A stretch of 64,000 nucleotides of DNA from Variovorax sp. S12S4 (GCF_023195515.1 NZ_JALPKR020000002.1:3263001-3327000); one strand, 5' to 3'; counted from the first letter of the stretch, positions 45,701 to 55,370 are shown. Translations and numbers: made by a program. The notes: generated from the sequence alone by a model not told the origin.

Positions 45701-45721
45701 TGTTGGAATGGTTTTTTTCAT
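39713..45721 (-). CDS. Bacterial alpha-2-macroglobulin (YfhM-type protease trap)
   Basis: 2002 residues, larger than E. coli YfhM (about 1650). The signal peptide is TIPTLLLAGSAFFAGPGHA; there is no lipobox Cys, so it should be soluble in the periplasm rather than lipid-anchored. MG-type domains fill the first two thirds. The thioester motif CLEQ (Cys1507, codon at 41201-41203) lies in YPFICLEQKTS, and the alpha-helical thioester domain follows. Such proteins trap invading proteases and usually act with PBP1C. Here pbpC lies about 10 kb away instead of adjacent. The gene diverges from the opgC-like gene. Confidence 0.93.
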   Translation of the reverse strand: MKKTIPTLLLAGSAFFAGPGHALQITSLTPQGEVARVRQIVAKFDQTAVTFGDPKAPAPLAVSCTDAQAGKGTGRWTDAKQWVYDFENDLPPGVRCTVTRISTFKPSGGGELTGPERYQFNSGGPFVRNFMPGSYGRIDEQQMFMLELNGAATVESVRQNVWCAAEGIGERIPVRLLEGEQRAGLLKAFSREKEAAKDPLRFIALQCNRTLTPGSKVQIVYGKGVATPSGVANNVERRLSFQVREPFAVSFTCERENAQAACLPLRPMQLQFNAPVTRKMASQIQLKGGGKSIAATLENDGGTPSEDDVVSSASFGPPLAEDTKFTVELPAKFEDASGRPLASPGSFPLNVATGAMPPLAKFAASPFGVVERLAEPGTPAMMPVTVRRVEPALMVQALTPGKVSDMNPKTDAEIIAWFRKVRRYDNYTVSREQARKDIKGALPPVIDKDDRTSLQTRMLSLLAGQPGVKALDMPKAESGDPRPFEVIGIPLTPGFHVLEIASQKLGDALLDERYGASRTMYVRTTALATNLAVHFKLGRENSVAWVTTLDKGKVVPNAEVRVSDCRGVAVASGKTDANGVVNLAGVAPEAPNCSGPDDYNAGAWFVSARAKDDKGIEDLAFTWSDWQRGIEPWRFNVPTSLQAEPDRVAHTIFDRTLLRAGETVSMKHLIRTQTSKGFGLPENRPDTLVVTHTGSGQRFTQPLAWRKTPTGGLSAENTFAIPPAAKLGVYEVMLRNGNGDSEGDGEDGNYNRSFSTGLFRVEEFRLPVLEGRITPADKKPLVSVTAVPADVQINYVAGGGAANLPVRVSAMVRGKSLAFADHEAFSFSPPRVQADGAQAATPAADAAGGEEDINSASDTRVVADKLPLTLNKDGAGKVTIDKVPKVKAARELLLEATYADPNGEVQTIRSTQTLWPSSVIAGIKTEGWVSTSQKLKYQALALDLSGKPQAGVTLNVRAVARITTTSRKRMVGGFYTYDNKTETKDIGTVCSGKSDARGLLLCESELKEAGEVELVASATDSEGRDSRAASSVYVTKQGELWFGGEDNDRIDVLPEKKSYQPGEIAKFQVRSPFRFATALVSVEREGIIETHVVQLNGKDPTVSLQVKPEWGPNAYVSVLALRGRLRDVPWYSFFTWGFKAPREWWTAFWYEGKEYVAPTAMVDLSKPAYRLGMAEIRVGTRAHQIDVTVTSDKPSYPVRSKAQITISAKLPDGKPAAGAEVALAAVDQALLELMPNESWNLLNAMLQRRSWGVSTSTAQMEIVGRRHYGRKAVPAGGGGGKGQTRELLDTLLLWNPKVVLDANGQAVVTVPLNDALTTFKIVAVADSGTSLFGTGQTSIQATQDLQIISGLPPLVREDDQFRAQITLRNTTQKPMKVEATPRATLLTLETQTVEIPPGEAREVAWTVTAPAQLAQTRAEAILWEIEAKDTLGGARDALKVRQRIVPSVPLTVQQATLVQLDGPFTIDVAPPADALPGRGGLKLALQPKLAEGLPGVRDWFANYPFICLEQKTSKSVGLRDAKMWQGVLAQLPTYLDSDGLANYFPPRDGEANRGSDILTSYLLAATHEAAALNPAFALADDVRAPMESGLIAFVDGRIQREFWSPRKDLDVRKLAALEALSRYGSAKASMLGSITIAPNQWPTSAVIDWLNILKRLPDVPQRQQRLDEANNVLKARLSYQGTKLVFSTERDDYWWWLMTNGDVNTARLLLSVMDDPAWKDDIGKLANGFIGRQQNGAWHTTTANLWGGLALEKFSKVFESTPVAGITAATLGAAKAQVDWSKVDRVKTTDAAGAPNQSTFFGAPASPGNLKNNTMFLPWAASPSGAPVRDTLLVTQQGTGKPWLTMQSIAAVQLKAPFAAGYALKKTITPVEQATAGKYTRGDVLRVSIEVNASADMTWVVISDPIPGGATILGSGLGRDSQIATQGEKKSGAGWPAFEERSFEAFRSYYEYLPKGVVKMEYTVRLNNVGDFALPPSRVEAMYAPEMFGETPNARVKVEAAK

Positions 45722-45875
45722 TTATTCGTTTCTCCACCTTGAAGCACCGCGCAGCGTAGCCGATTTGAAAGGCGGTTCGGCAGTGCCAGGAGTCATATGC
45801 CGTGGCGGTCTTCATACAATCGGAGGTGTCGTGCGTGCGCCGCGCGGACCGCCACCAAGACCTCGCCGCCGACCG

Positions 45876-47129
45876 ATGAAACGCTACTGGGAAATAGACG
45901 CCTTGCGCGGGCTGATGCTCGTGCTGATGACCGTCACCCATTTGCCGACGCGCCTCACCGATCCGCTGGGGCAGCCGTTCGGCTTCGTTTCGGCGGCTGA
46001 GGGCTTCGTGCTGCTGTCGGCCTTTGTGGCGGGCCTGGTCTACAGCCGCATCGGCTACGTGCGCGGCGTCGACTCGATGCGGCAGGCCTTCTGGCGGCGC
46101 GTGCTCAAGGTGTATCTGTGCCAGGCGGCGATCCTGCTGTTCCTGTTCACCGTCATTGCCGCGCTCGGCCTGCACATCGACCAGCCGGCGGTGAAGAACC
46201 TGGTGTCGTACTACCTTGCGGAGCCGCGCGACGGCTTCCTGTTCGGGCTGCTGCTGGTCTACGAACCGGCGCTGCTCGACATCCTGCCGATGTACATCTT
46301 CTTCATGTTGATGAGCCCCTGGGTGCTGGCATTTGCCATGCGGCATGGCTGGGCGCTGGTCATGGCCGTGAGCGCGACCGTGTGGGCCCTGGCCCAGTTC
46401 GGGCTCAGCGAATGGATCTACGGGTTGGCCGTGCACTACCTGCACATTCCGGTGCCATTTCATGAGATGGGCGCCTTCAACAGCTATGCGTGGCAGTTTC
46501 TCTGGTTCGCGGGGCTGTGCATCGGCGCGAGCCGCAACCTGCCCGATGCGCGGCCGATGCGTTTTCCGGCCTGGCTGTGGGTGCCCGCGCTGGCCATTGC
46601 GGTTTATGGCTTCTGGTGGCGCCACCACGGCATCAACGGCCAGGCGCCCTTTGGCGGCGACGTGGAGCTGAACCTGCTGTTCGACAAATGGCAACTCGGG
46701 CCGCTGCGCCTGGTCAACCTGGTGGCGCTGGGCATCCTGGCGGTGCGTTTCGGGCCGTGGTTCATGCGCAAGATTCCGCGCCTGCACTGGCTGGAGGCCA
46801 TGGGCTCGGCCTCGCTGCCGGTGTTCTGCGCGCACCTGGTGGCGGTGCTGCTGGTGCTGGCCTTCTACGGCGACAGCCAGACCGCGCGGCCCTGGTGGGG
46901 CGATGGCTTGCTGCTGCTGGCGGTTTTTGCCGGCATGTATGCGGTGGCGCGATTCGCGCGCGGGGCCGACGATGCCGCCGCCGGCGGACGACGTGCCGAC
47001 CGAACCTGTGCGGGCCTGAAAGCGTTCAGGGCAGGGCAGGCGCAGGTGCCGTCACAGGAACGGGCATCGGTGCCGGGGCCGGAACCGGGGTCGCCGCCGC
47101 AACGGCTCCCGGCAGCCGGGCAGCGATGA
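45876..47129 (+). CDS. OpgC-like acyltransferase membrane protein
   Basis: 417 residues, about ten membrane helices. The start MKRYWEIDALRGLMLVLMTVTHLPT and AAEGFVLLSAFVAGLVYSR match the OpgC family, which succinylates osmoregulated periplasmic glucans. Conserved Asp/Arg (DALRG) and His (THLPT) correspond to the acyltransferase-3-type active region. No opgG/opgH glucan synthesis genes are nearby, so the true acceptor is uncertain. The last ~40 residues are low-complexity (SQERASVPGPEPGSPPQ) and overlap the convergent SGNH gene by 104 bases. Confidence 0.87.
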   Translation: MKRYWEIDALRGLMLVLMTVTHLPTRLTDPLGQPFGFVSAAEGFVLLSAFVAGLVYSRIGYVRGVDSMRQAFWRRVLKVYLCQAAILLFLFTVIAALGLHIDQPAVKNLVSYYLAEPRDGFLFGLLLVYEPALLDILPMYIFFMLMSPWVLAFAMRHGWALVMAVSATVWALAQFGLSEWIYGLAVHYLHIPVPFHEMGAFNSYAWQFLWFAGLCIGASRNLPDARPMRFPAWLWVPALAIAVYGFWWRHHGINGQAPFGGDVELNLLFDKWQLGPLRLVNLVALGILAVRFGPWFMRKIPRLHWLEAMGSASLPVFCAHLVAVLLVLAFYGDSQTARPWWGDGLLLLAVFAGMYAVARFARGADDAAAGGRRADRTCAGLKAFRAGQAQVPSQERASVPGPEPGSPPQRLPAAGQR

Positions 47130-47841
47130 TCGACTGCCAGAGCCGGTAGCCCTCGTCCGTCATGTGCAGCCTGTCGCTGCGGAACAGCTCCGGCCGCGGC
47201 CGGCCGTCGGCGCCGAGCATCGGCGTGAAGACGTCGATGTATTCGCTGTCGGGCAGCCGGTTGAGGTAGGCCGCAATCACGTTGTTGGTTTCGCGCACCA
47301 GCGGCATCAGGTGCTCGCGCGAGGGACTCGGCTTGACGGAGATGAAGCTGATGCGCGTGTTGGGCAGTTCGGCGCGCACCGTGTTGACGAAGCGCGCAAA
47401 GCTTTCGAGCACCTGCAGCGGCGTGCGGCCTTCGGCCAGGTCGTTGTCACCGGCGTATACCAGCACCTGCCGCGGCTTGTAGCGCACTACCAGGTCGCGC
47501 GCGAACAGGCTGCAATCGGCCATGGTCGAGCCGCCGAAGCCGCGGTTGACGACGCCGGGCACCTGGCGAAAGTCTTGCAGCAGGCTTTTCCACATGCGCA
47601 CGGAGGAACTGCCCACGAACACCACGCCGCCGGGCGCTGGAAACTGCTGCTGGTCGGCGCGCGAAAAGGCCGCGAGCTCGTTGTGCCAGCGCGCCTTGGC
47701 CGCCAGGTACTCGGAAGACGTATCGACCGCCGTGCTGTCCAGCGACTCGTAGGGCAGCACGGCATTGTGGTTCTGGGCGTGCGAGGCGAGTGCCGCCGTC
47801 AGCAGCAAGGCCGCGGCCAGCGCGGTTTTGATCGAAGGCAT
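47026..47841 (-). CDS. Secreted SGNH/GDSL hydrolase
   Basis: 271 residues from the ATG at 47841, after which comes a signal peptide (SIKTALAAALLLTAALASHAQ). The SGNH blocks are VVFVGSSSVRMW (Ser), VVNRGFGGS (Gly), VYAGDNDLAEG (Asn) and SDRLHMTDEGYRLW (Asp and His). It is a periplasmic esterase or lipase-like enzyme of unknown substrate. The Pro/Ala tail (PVPAPAPMPVPVTAPAPALP) is what overlaps the OpgC-like gene. An extracytoplasmic link with the acyltransferase is possible but speculative. Confidence 0.9.
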   Translation of the reverse strand: MPSIKTALAAALLLTAALASHAQNHNAVLPYESLDSTAVDTSSEYLAAKARWHNELAAFSRADQQQFPAPGGVVFVGSSSVRMWKSLLQDFRQVPGVVNRGFGGSTMADCSLFARDLVVRYKPRQVLVYAGDNDLAEGRTPLQVLESFARFVNTVRAELPNTRISFISVKPSPSREHLMPLVRETNNVIAAYLNRLPDSEYIDVFTPMLGADGRPRPELFRSDRLHMTDEGYRLWQSIIAARLPGAVAAATPVPAPAPMPVPVTAPAPALP

Positions 47842-48099
47842 CGGAAACAAGGCGGAACGCAAGTCAGGTGGTTTTTTCAGGCACGGCCCGAGGCTGGTCT
47901 TCGGCGCGGGCACGCGAGCGTCCTATTCTGACGCAGTCAGCTGCGGGCGGCTTTGTCGCACCGGCCCATGCAATCCATTTGCGCTTGGCATGCGTACAAG
48001 CATGCGAGACCGTCCGGGCGCACGGCGCCGAGGCACGGACTCGCCTTCACGGGCTCGTCTTTTCATTCACCTCTCGCTCAGGCGACAAAGGAACCGACC

Positions 48100-48645
48100 A
48101 TGACCATCCGCACCCTGACCGTCCTCGCAGCCGCCGCGGGCCTTGCCGCCTGTTCCGGCATGGGCGCCAAGCCCCCGATGTATTCCCAGGCCGGCCTGCC
48201 CGACGCGGTGAAGGTGCCGGCCGGCCACACCGTAGTCATGGAAACCGTGGGCGCAGGCGACATCACCTACGAATGCCGCGCCAAGGCCAACATGCCCGGC
48301 CAGCACGAGTGGGTCTTCGTCGGCCCGGACGCCAGGCTGATGGACCGCGCCGGCAAGCAGGTGGGCAAGTACTACGGCCCACCGGCCACCTGGGAGAGCA
48401 TGGACGGCTCCAAGCTCACGGCCACCCAGGTGGCGGTGGCGCCCGCCGGCACCGGCAACATTCCCTACCAGCTGGTGAAGGCCAACCCGGCCATGGGCTC
48501 GGGCGCGATGCAGGGCGTGAGCTACATCCAGCGCGTGTCGACCCAGGGCGGCGTGGCACCGGCGGCGGCTTGCGGCGCCTCGAACATGGGCCAGAAGCAG
48601 GTCGTGAAATACCAGGCCGACTACATCTTCTACCGCGCCGTCTGA
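48100..48645 (+). CDS. DUF3455 lipoprotein
   Basis: 181 residues. Lipobox LAAC gives lipidated Cys18. The DUF3455 body has PAGHTVVMETVGAGDITYECR and HEWVFVGPDARLMDRAGKQVGKYYG, and the YFYRAV-type end reads DYIFYRAV. The ATG at 48100 follows AAAGGAA. Function is unknown; homologues occur as envelope proteins in bacteria and fungi. Confidence 0.85.
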   Translation: MTIRTLTVLAAAAGLAACSGMGAKPPMYSQAGLPDAVKVPAGHTVVMETVGAGDITYECRAKANMPGQHEWVFVGPDARLMDRAGKQVGKYYGPPATWESMDGSKLTATQVAVAPAGTGNIPYQLVKANPAMGSGAMQGVSYIQRVSTQGGVAPAAACGASNMGQKQVVKYQADYIFYRAV

Positions 48646-48743
48646 GCGGCTTTCAGGCCCGGTTCATCGCCTCAGGAAACATTCGGCAACGTATACTTCC
48701 CCGCAAAATCGGAGCGGAGCGCACCAGCGTGTGCGGGCGGGGA

Positions 48744-49280
48744 ATGAAGCAAATTGCGATCGTTGTCGCGCTCTGCGTGGGCGCGTGGTACTTCTTCATC
48801 GGCGGGCGCAAGCTCGACGAATCGATGGTGCGCACGTACTACGAGAAAGAAGCCCACGCCATCTATTCGCGTGACGCCGACAAGCTGTGCAAGCAGCTCA
48901 GCAAGAAGGTCGTCATCCAGAGCAAGACGGTGATGATGGGCCGCACCACCGAGACCAGCAGCGACCGCGAACAGGCCTGCGACTCGTTGCGCAAGACTTT
49001 CAAGATGTTCGAGTCGGTGGGCGAGCGCATGGGCGGCATTCTCACCATCGAGTACGAGTACCACATCGACAGCATCGAGGTGGCCAGCGACCGCAAGAGC
49101 GCGACCGTCGAAGGCACCAGCGTGCTGAAGATGGGCGAGGCGGCCATGCAGTTCAAGAGCACTTTCACGCAGCGGCTGGAGCGCGAACTCGGGCAGATGC
49201 GGCTGGTACGCGGCGACGACGTTACCGTGGTGCGCATGGGCGGCCGCGGCGCCATGAGCCAGAGCGACTTCTTCAAGTAA
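48744..49280 (+). CDS. Hypothetical single-pass or secreted protein
   Basis: 178 residues. One N-terminal hydrophobic segment (IAIVVALCVGAWYFFIGG) could be a membrane anchor or signal. The rest looks like a small alpha+beta domain (VRTYYEKEAHAIYSRDADKLCKQLS; IEYEYHIDSIEVASDRKSATVEG) reminiscent of an NTF2-like fold, but no family is certain. GGGGA precedes the ATG at 48744. It sits 18 bases before the next membrane-protein gene and is probably cotranscribed with it. Confidence 0.72.
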   Translation: MKQIAIVVALCVGAWYFFIGGRKLDESMVRTYYEKEAHAIYSRDADKLCKQLSKKVVIQSKTVMMGRTTETSSDREQACDSLRKTFKMFESVGERMGGILTIEYEYHIDSIEVASDRKSATVEGTSVLKMGEAAMQFKSTFTQRLERELGQMRLVRGDDVTVVRMGGRGAMSQSDFFK

Positions 49281-49298
49281 GCGCGGAGCGCCGCCACC

Positions 49299-50600
49299 AT
49301 GCTCGTCAACGACTCGCTGCCGCCCCCGCCGCCGTTCTGGCACCGCCTCAACAGCTTCTTTGCGTTTCCGTTCCAGCTGCGGCCGCTGATGTACGGCCTG
49401 GTGCTCGCGTTCTGCAGCCTGTTGTTCGAAGCCATTCCTTTTCTGCACCCCGGGCTGTCGCTGCTGGTGATCGAGCTGGGCATCGTGCTGGCGGCCAGCC
49501 GCTACGGCTTCAAGGTGACCGCTCTCGGCTCGCGGGGCATCTGGCGTTCGGAAGACTTTCCGCGCGAGCTGAATGAAGACTGGGTCAACCTGCCGTGGAA
49601 GCTGTTTGCCATTTCGGTGGTGCAGGGCGCGCTGATCGGTTGGCTGGCCTGGTACGAGCCGGTGCTGGGCACCGTCGGGGTGTTCGTGGTGTCGTTCACT
49701 TTTCCGGCCGCAGTGATCGTGCTGGTGCAGTCGGGCAGCTTCTTCCAGGCCATGAACCCCGGGCACGTGATGGATGCAATGCGCATCATCGGCTGGCCCT
49801 ATGCGCTGCTGTGCTTCTTCCTGTTTCTGTTGAGCGCGGGTGCGCAGATTGCCATTGGCATGGTGCTGCCGATGATCGACGGCCTGATCGTGCTGCCGAT
49901 CGCCAATTTCGCGTTCATCTACTTCGGCTGGGTCATGGCCAGCCTGCTGGGCTATGTGATGTACCAGCACCATGATGCCTTCGGCATCGACCTGCTGCCC
50001 GGCGGCGGAGTGGACGACGGCGCGCCGGTAGACCGCCGCACGCCCGAGCAGATTGCCGCGCAGCGCACCGATGCCGAAGTGGCGCAGCTGGTGACCGACG
50101 GCGACGTGGCCGGTGCGCTGGGCGTGGCCTACGAAGCGCAGCGCGTGGCGGCGGCCGACGACCTGGCGGCGCAGCGCCGCTACCACCGCGTGCTGCTGCT
50201 TGTGCCCGACAAGGCGCCCACCTTGCTCGACCATGCGCGCCGCTACATCCCGCTGCTGCTGCGGCGCGACCTGGCGTCCGAAGCGCTCAAGGTCTTCAAG
50301 GCCTGCCGCGAAAAAGACAAGGCCTTTGCGTTGGACGACGCGCCCACGGTCATGACGCTGGCAAAAGCCGAATGGCGCAATGGCGATGCGCATGCCGCGC
50401 TGGCGCTGCTGTCGGGCTTCGACCGGCGCTTTCGCGGGCACGCGGCCATTCCGCAAGCCTACGAGCTGGCAGCCAGGGTGCTGGTGCAGGGGCTGGGCCG
50501 CGCCGACATGGCGCAGCCGATCCTGAAGACGCTCGAATCGCGCTTTCCGGACAGCGAGCAGACGCAGGAAGTGCGCTGGCTGCTGCGGCCCACGGCCTGA
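49299..50600 (+). CDS. Membrane protein with C-terminal tetratricopeptide-like region
   Basis: 433 residues. About six hydrophobic segments lie between residues 25 and 225 (LRPLMYGLVLAFCSLLFEAI; NFAFIYFGWVMASLLGYVMY). A soluble helical tail of about 200 residues carries TPR-like repeats (AQLVTDGDVAGALGVAYEAQ; DLASEALKVFKACREKD; AHAALALLSGFDRRFRG). The family resembles DUF4013-type proteins in the membrane part. Function is unknown. The convergent rhomboid protease, 15 bases away, also has a TPR-like tail. Confidence 0.78.
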   Translation: MLVNDSLPPPPPFWHRLNSFFAFPFQLRPLMYGLVLAFCSLLFEAIPFLHPGLSLLVIELGIVLAASRYGFKVTALGSRGIWRSEDFPRELNEDWVNLPWKLFAISVVQGALIGWLAWYEPVLGTVGVFVVSFTFPAAVIVLVQSGSFFQAMNPGHVMDAMRIIGWPYALLCFFLFLLSAGAQIAIGMVLPMIDGLIVLPIANFAFIYFGWVMASLLGYVMYQHHDAFGIDLLPGGGVDDGAPVDRRTPEQIAAQRTDAEVAQLVTDGDVAGALGVAYEAQRVAAADDLAAQRRYHRVLLLVPDKAPTLLDHARRYIPLLLRRDLASEALKVFKACREKDKAFALDDAPTVMTLAKAEWRNGDAHAALALLSGFDRRFRGHAAIPQAYELAARVLVQGLGRADMAQPILKTLESRFPDSEQTQEVRWLLRPTA

Positions 50601-50615
50601 GTTCTTCTTGCCGGC

Positions 50616-52091
50616 TCAGGCGCGCTCGAGGGCGCGCGTCACCATGTCGTTGGGCGCAAGCCGCAGCAGATGCGGCAGCCAGCCCTTCGCCATTTCGCGC
50701 TCGCCGGCATGCAGCAATCCGTTGGCGCAGGCTGAGAGCGTATCGGCCAGTTCCGGATGGTCGGGCGCGGTCTTCAGCAGCACGCGGCACAGCTTGTCGG
50801 CGTCCTGGAACTGGCGCACGCGCGTGAAGCGCCGGGCGAGCCGGGCCATGTCGTCGGGCTTCAGGCGCGCGCCGGGCTTGGCCTGGTCGAGGTAGGTGGT
50901 GTAGCTGGCGTGCTGCAGCGCCAGCGTGTCGGGGTCGGTGGCGGGCAGGCGGAAGATGCGGCGCGCGGCCTGGTGAAAGTCTTCGCTCGCGGGCTGCAGC
51001 CGCGCGGTGTTGAACCAGGCGCGCAGTGTGTCGGTGTCGCCAGGTTGCAATGCGGCGGCGGCGCGCCATTCGGCGGCGGCGGCCTCGAACTTCATGGCGG
51101 CGCCCAGCCGCCGCGCCGCGGCCACGTGGCCGTTGAACTCCTCGTCGCCGTTCGACTGTTCCGAAGCCACGGTCTCCGGCGTCTTCACGCGGTTCAGCGC
51201 CATGGCGCAGGCCATCAGCGCTGCGCCGGTCAAAAGGCCGCCCAGGTGCGCCATGTAGGCAATGCCCTGGCCGCCCACCGCGTGCTGGAGCAATTCATTG
51301 GCAATCCAGGCCGGCAGCAGCAGCAGGGCCGGCGCCGTGACGTAGTTGAAATAGAAGAACAGCTGGTAGAAGAACCGGATGCGCCGCAGCCTGTACATCA
51401 CCGCGTACATGCCCATCAGCGCCGACACCGCACCCGAGGCGCCCAGGCCGTAGCTGCCCTTGCCCGCATAGGCCCAGTCGGCCAGCACCGAGGCGCCCAC
51501 CGCGCCCAGGATGTAGAAGCTCAGGTAGGTGCCGCGGCCGAGTGCCAGCTCGACCGAAAACCCGAACAGGAAGAGGAACAGCATGTTGCCCAGCAGGTGC
51601 CCTGTGCTGCCGTGCAGGAAGGCCGCGGTGACCCAGGTCCAGGGCTTGAACTCCGCGTCCTTGGTGTAGTCCTGCGCCCAGCGTTCAGTGAACGGCGCGG
51701 GCTGCATCGATTCGTACTGCTGGCGGTCGCGCTTCCACTCGGCGTACCGAGGGTTCGCGGGTGTGACCACGCCATCTGCCCGCAGCTTTTGCAGGAACGC
51801 TTTTTCCTGCTGCATGCCGTCGAGCAGCGGCCCTGTCTGCTTGCGGGCCAGCAGCCGCTGCGCGGCCTTGGCGCGCGGGGAACGTGTTTCCTCGAGCCAG
51901 TCCACGAAGGGCGGCAGCTCCAGCTCGGGCAGCACGCTCTGCGCGTAATAGTGGGCCGCGCGTTCGTCGGCCTTTTCTTCACTGCGCTGCGGCCCCCAGA
52001 ACACGATCATGTTCACGAGGATCAGCAGCACCGTCATCCACGGTGGATTGCGCCAGCTCGGTTTGTTCTCGAGCGGGATGGCGTAGAACAA
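50616..52091 (-). CDS. Rhomboid family intramembrane serine protease with TPR-like C-terminus
   Basis: 491 residues. After one N-terminal helix and a periplasmic insert of about 120 residues, the rhomboid core has His160, His165 and Asn169 (HGSTGHLLGN), the nucleophile Ser219 in GASGA, and catalytic His282 in AHLGG. It cleaves membrane-spanning segments inside the inner membrane. The last ~200 residues are soluble helical repeats (AARRLGAAMKFEAAAAEW; PGDTDTLRAWFNTARL), possibly for partner binding. It ends convergently with a TPR-tailed membrane protein and starts 15 bases after argH. Confidence 0.92.
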   Translation of the reverse strand: MFYAIPLENKPSWRNPPWMTVLLILVNMIVFWGPQRSEEKADERAAHYYAQSVLPELELPPFVDWLEETRSPRAKAAQRLLARKQTGPLLDGMQQEKAFLQKLRADGVVTPANPRYAEWKRDRQQYESMQPAPFTERWAQDYTKDAEFKPWTWVTAAFLHGSTGHLLGNMLFLFLFGFSVELALGRGTYLSFYILGAVGASVLADWAYAGKGSYGLGASGAVSALMGMYAVMYRLRRIRFFYQLFFYFNYVTAPALLLLPAWIANELLQHAVGGQGIAYMAHLGGLLTGAALMACAMALNRVKTPETVASEQSNGDEEFNGHVAAARRLGAAMKFEAAAAEWRAAAALQPGDTDTLRAWFNTARLQPASEDFHQAARRIFRLPATDPDTLALQHASYTTYLDQAKPGARLKPDDMARLARRFTRVRQFQDADKLCRVLLKTAPDHPELADTLSACANGLLHAGEREMAKGWLPHLLRLAPNDMVTRALERA

Positions 52092-52106
52092 GCGGGGCCT
52101 TGAAGG

Positions 52107-53504
<1,398 letters not shown>

Positions 53505-53553
53505 GGGAGCCGTTCGAGAGGCAATAATGGGTTGGTTACCCAATGTATCTGTG

Positions 53554-54627
53554 ATGCGCAACCCGGCGATTTTATCGGCCACCTCCAACCCCACGCCTCC
53601 GTCCTCGCCGGAAAGAGGGCGTTTGCCTGCGCGCGGCGGTTCCGGGCTGTTCGACGCCTGCCAGATCGGCGTGGTCCTGCGCGCGGTTCTCTTCGTCGAG
53701 GCGCTGGTGGCAACCGCCACGCTTTTCGTATCGTCCTCCCCGGGCGAATGGCTGGTGCAGACCGCTACCGTCACCGGCGGTGCCCTGCCCGCTACGCTTC
53801 TTTGGCTGGTGGCGGCCTGCGCGCTCAAGAAGCCGCTCGGGCGCCTGCCGCGGCAGGCGCAGTACGCCGCGGGCGCAGTGCTGGGCGCGGTTTCGGCGCT
53901 CTACGGCTGCGGCCTGTTGCGGCTGACCGGTGTGCTGGGCACGGCGCCGTGGCTCGCCAGCGCCGTGGCGGGCGCCTTCATCGCCGGCATGGTCATGGCG
54001 GCCATGGTGCTGCGCGCGCGCGGCCAGACGCCCGCCGCCATGACCGCCCGGCTCGAGGAACTGCAATCGCGCATCCGCCCGCACTTTCTGTTCAACACCC
54101 TCAACAGCGCCATTGCACTGGTGCGCGAAGAGCCCGCCAAGGCCGAGACCATGCTGGAAGACCTGGCCGAACTGTTCCGCCAGGCGCTGGCCGACCCCGG
54201 CGAATCGGGCACGCTGGCCGACGAGATCGCGCTGGCCGAGCGCTACCTGGCCATCGAGCAGGTGCGTTTCGGCGACCGCCTGCGCATTCGCTGGGACCTC
54301 GATGCCGCGGCCAGCAGCGCGCGCCTGCCGCCGCTGCTGCTGCAGCCGCTGGTGGAAAACGCCATCAAGCACGGCGTGGAGCCCAGCCCCGAAGGCGCCA
54401 GGCTGCGCATCCGCACCGAGCGCCGGGGCGATGTGGTGGTGATCGAGGTGGTCAACAGCCTGCCGCCCCTGCGCTGGGCCGACGAGCCTTTGCCGCGCGG
54501 CCACGGCATTGCATTGGCCAACGTGCGCGACCGGCTGCGGCTGCTGCACGACATGCAGATGCAGTTCAGCGCCGGCATGGACCAGAAGAACTACCGCGTG
54601 CGCATTGCCATTCCCGCCGAATCATGA
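53554..54627 (+). CDS. LytS/AlgZ-type sensor histidine kinase
   Basis: 357 residues from ATG 53554; an in-frame ATG at 53527 would leave only 22 bases to argH. Four membrane helices fill residues 35-155. The His_kinase domain has acceptor His177 in [12 protein letters not shown], and the ATPase N-box reads [17 protein letters not shown] with [12 protein letters not shown] as G-box. It pairs with the LytTR regulator, whose ATG overlaps this stop codon as ATGA. The signal is unknown. Confidence 0.92.
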   Translation: MRNPAILSATSNPTPPSSPERGRLPARGGSGLFDACQIGVVLRAVLFVEALVATATLFVSSSPGEWLVQTATVTGGALPATLLWLVAACALKKPLGRLPRQAQYAAGAVLGAVSALYGCGLLRLTGVLGTAPWLASAVAGAFIAGMVMAAMVLRARGQTPAAMTARLEELQSRIRPHFLFNTLNSAIALVREEPAKAETMLEDLAELFRQALADPGESGTLADEIALAERYLAIEQVRFGDRLRIRWDLDAAASSARLPPLLLQPLVENAIKHGVEPSPEGARLRIRTERRGDVVVIEVVNSLPPLRWADEPLPRGHGIALANVRDRLRLLHDMQMQFSAGMDQKNYRVRIAIPAES

Positions 54628-55370
54628 CCCTCAAGACCCTGATCGTCGACGACGAAACCCTTGCGCGTTCCCGGCTGCGCACCTTGCTGCGCGACTGCCG
54701 CTCGCCCGCGGCCGAAGTGGTGGCCGAGGCGGCCCAGGGCGCCGAGGCGCAGCAACACCTGGCGAGCATGGCAATCGACCTTGTGCTGCTCGACGTCCAC
54801 ATGCCCGGCGTCGACGGCATCGAGGTGGCGCGCATGCTGCGCGAGCAGGCGGACGCGCCAGCCGTGGTGTTCGTCACAGCCCACGCGGCCCATGCGGTCA
54901 CGGCGTTCGATCTCGATGCGGTCGACTACCTGACCAAGCCGGTGCGGGCCGAACGCCTGCAGCAGGCGCTGCAGAAGGCCGGGCGCTTTCTGAAGGAACG
55001 GCGGGCACTGCAGGCGAACGCGGTGCAGGAAACCGTGCTCATCCAGGACCGGGGCCGCGCCGAGCGGGTGCCGCTTTCGGAGGTGCTCTACCTGAAGTCG
55101 GAATACAAGTACCTCACGGTGCGCACCGCCACGCGCAGCCACATCCTGGACGGTTCGCTGAACGAATTCGAAGAGCGGTACCCGGGGCGCTTTTTGCGCG
55201 TGCACCGCAATGCGCTGGTGGCGCGCACAGCCATCCGCGCACTGGAGAAATACGATGACGGGGAAGACGCCGAAGGCTGGGCCTTGCGGCTCGACGCGAT
55301 TCCCGAACCCGTCGCGGTTTCGCGGCGGCAACTGGCTGCAGTGCGCGAAGTGCTGAAGGAAGCCCGATGA
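54624..55370 (+). CDS. LytTR family response regulator (AlgR type)
   Basis: 248 residues. Receiver domain with Asp9/Asp10 and phospho-acceptor Asp57 (LVLLDVHMPGVDG), Lys in DYLTKPVRAERL. The C-terminal LytTR DNA-binding domain includes VLYLKSEYKYLTVRT and FLRVHRNALVARTAI. It is coupled by ATGA overlaps to the kinase before it and to the AI-2E permease after it. Confidence 0.95.
   Translation: MTLKTLIVDDETLARSRLRTLLRDCRSPAAEVVAEAAQGAEAQQHLASMAIDLVLLDVHMPGVDGIEVARMLREQADAPAVVFVTAHAAHAVTAFDLDAVDYLTKPVRAERLQQALQKAGRFLKERRALQANAVQETVLIQDRGRAERVPLSEVLYLKSEYKYLTVRTATRSHILDGSLNEFEERYPGRFLRVHRNALVARTAIRALEKYDDGEDAEGWALRLDAIPEPVAVSRRQLAAVREVLKEAR

Noticed and set aside
41693..45742. 1349-residue open frame on the plus strand
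   Set aside because: It is entirely antisense to the alpha-2-macroglobulin gene. The sequence is Arg/His/Gly-rich with no domain, a usual effect of high third-position GC.
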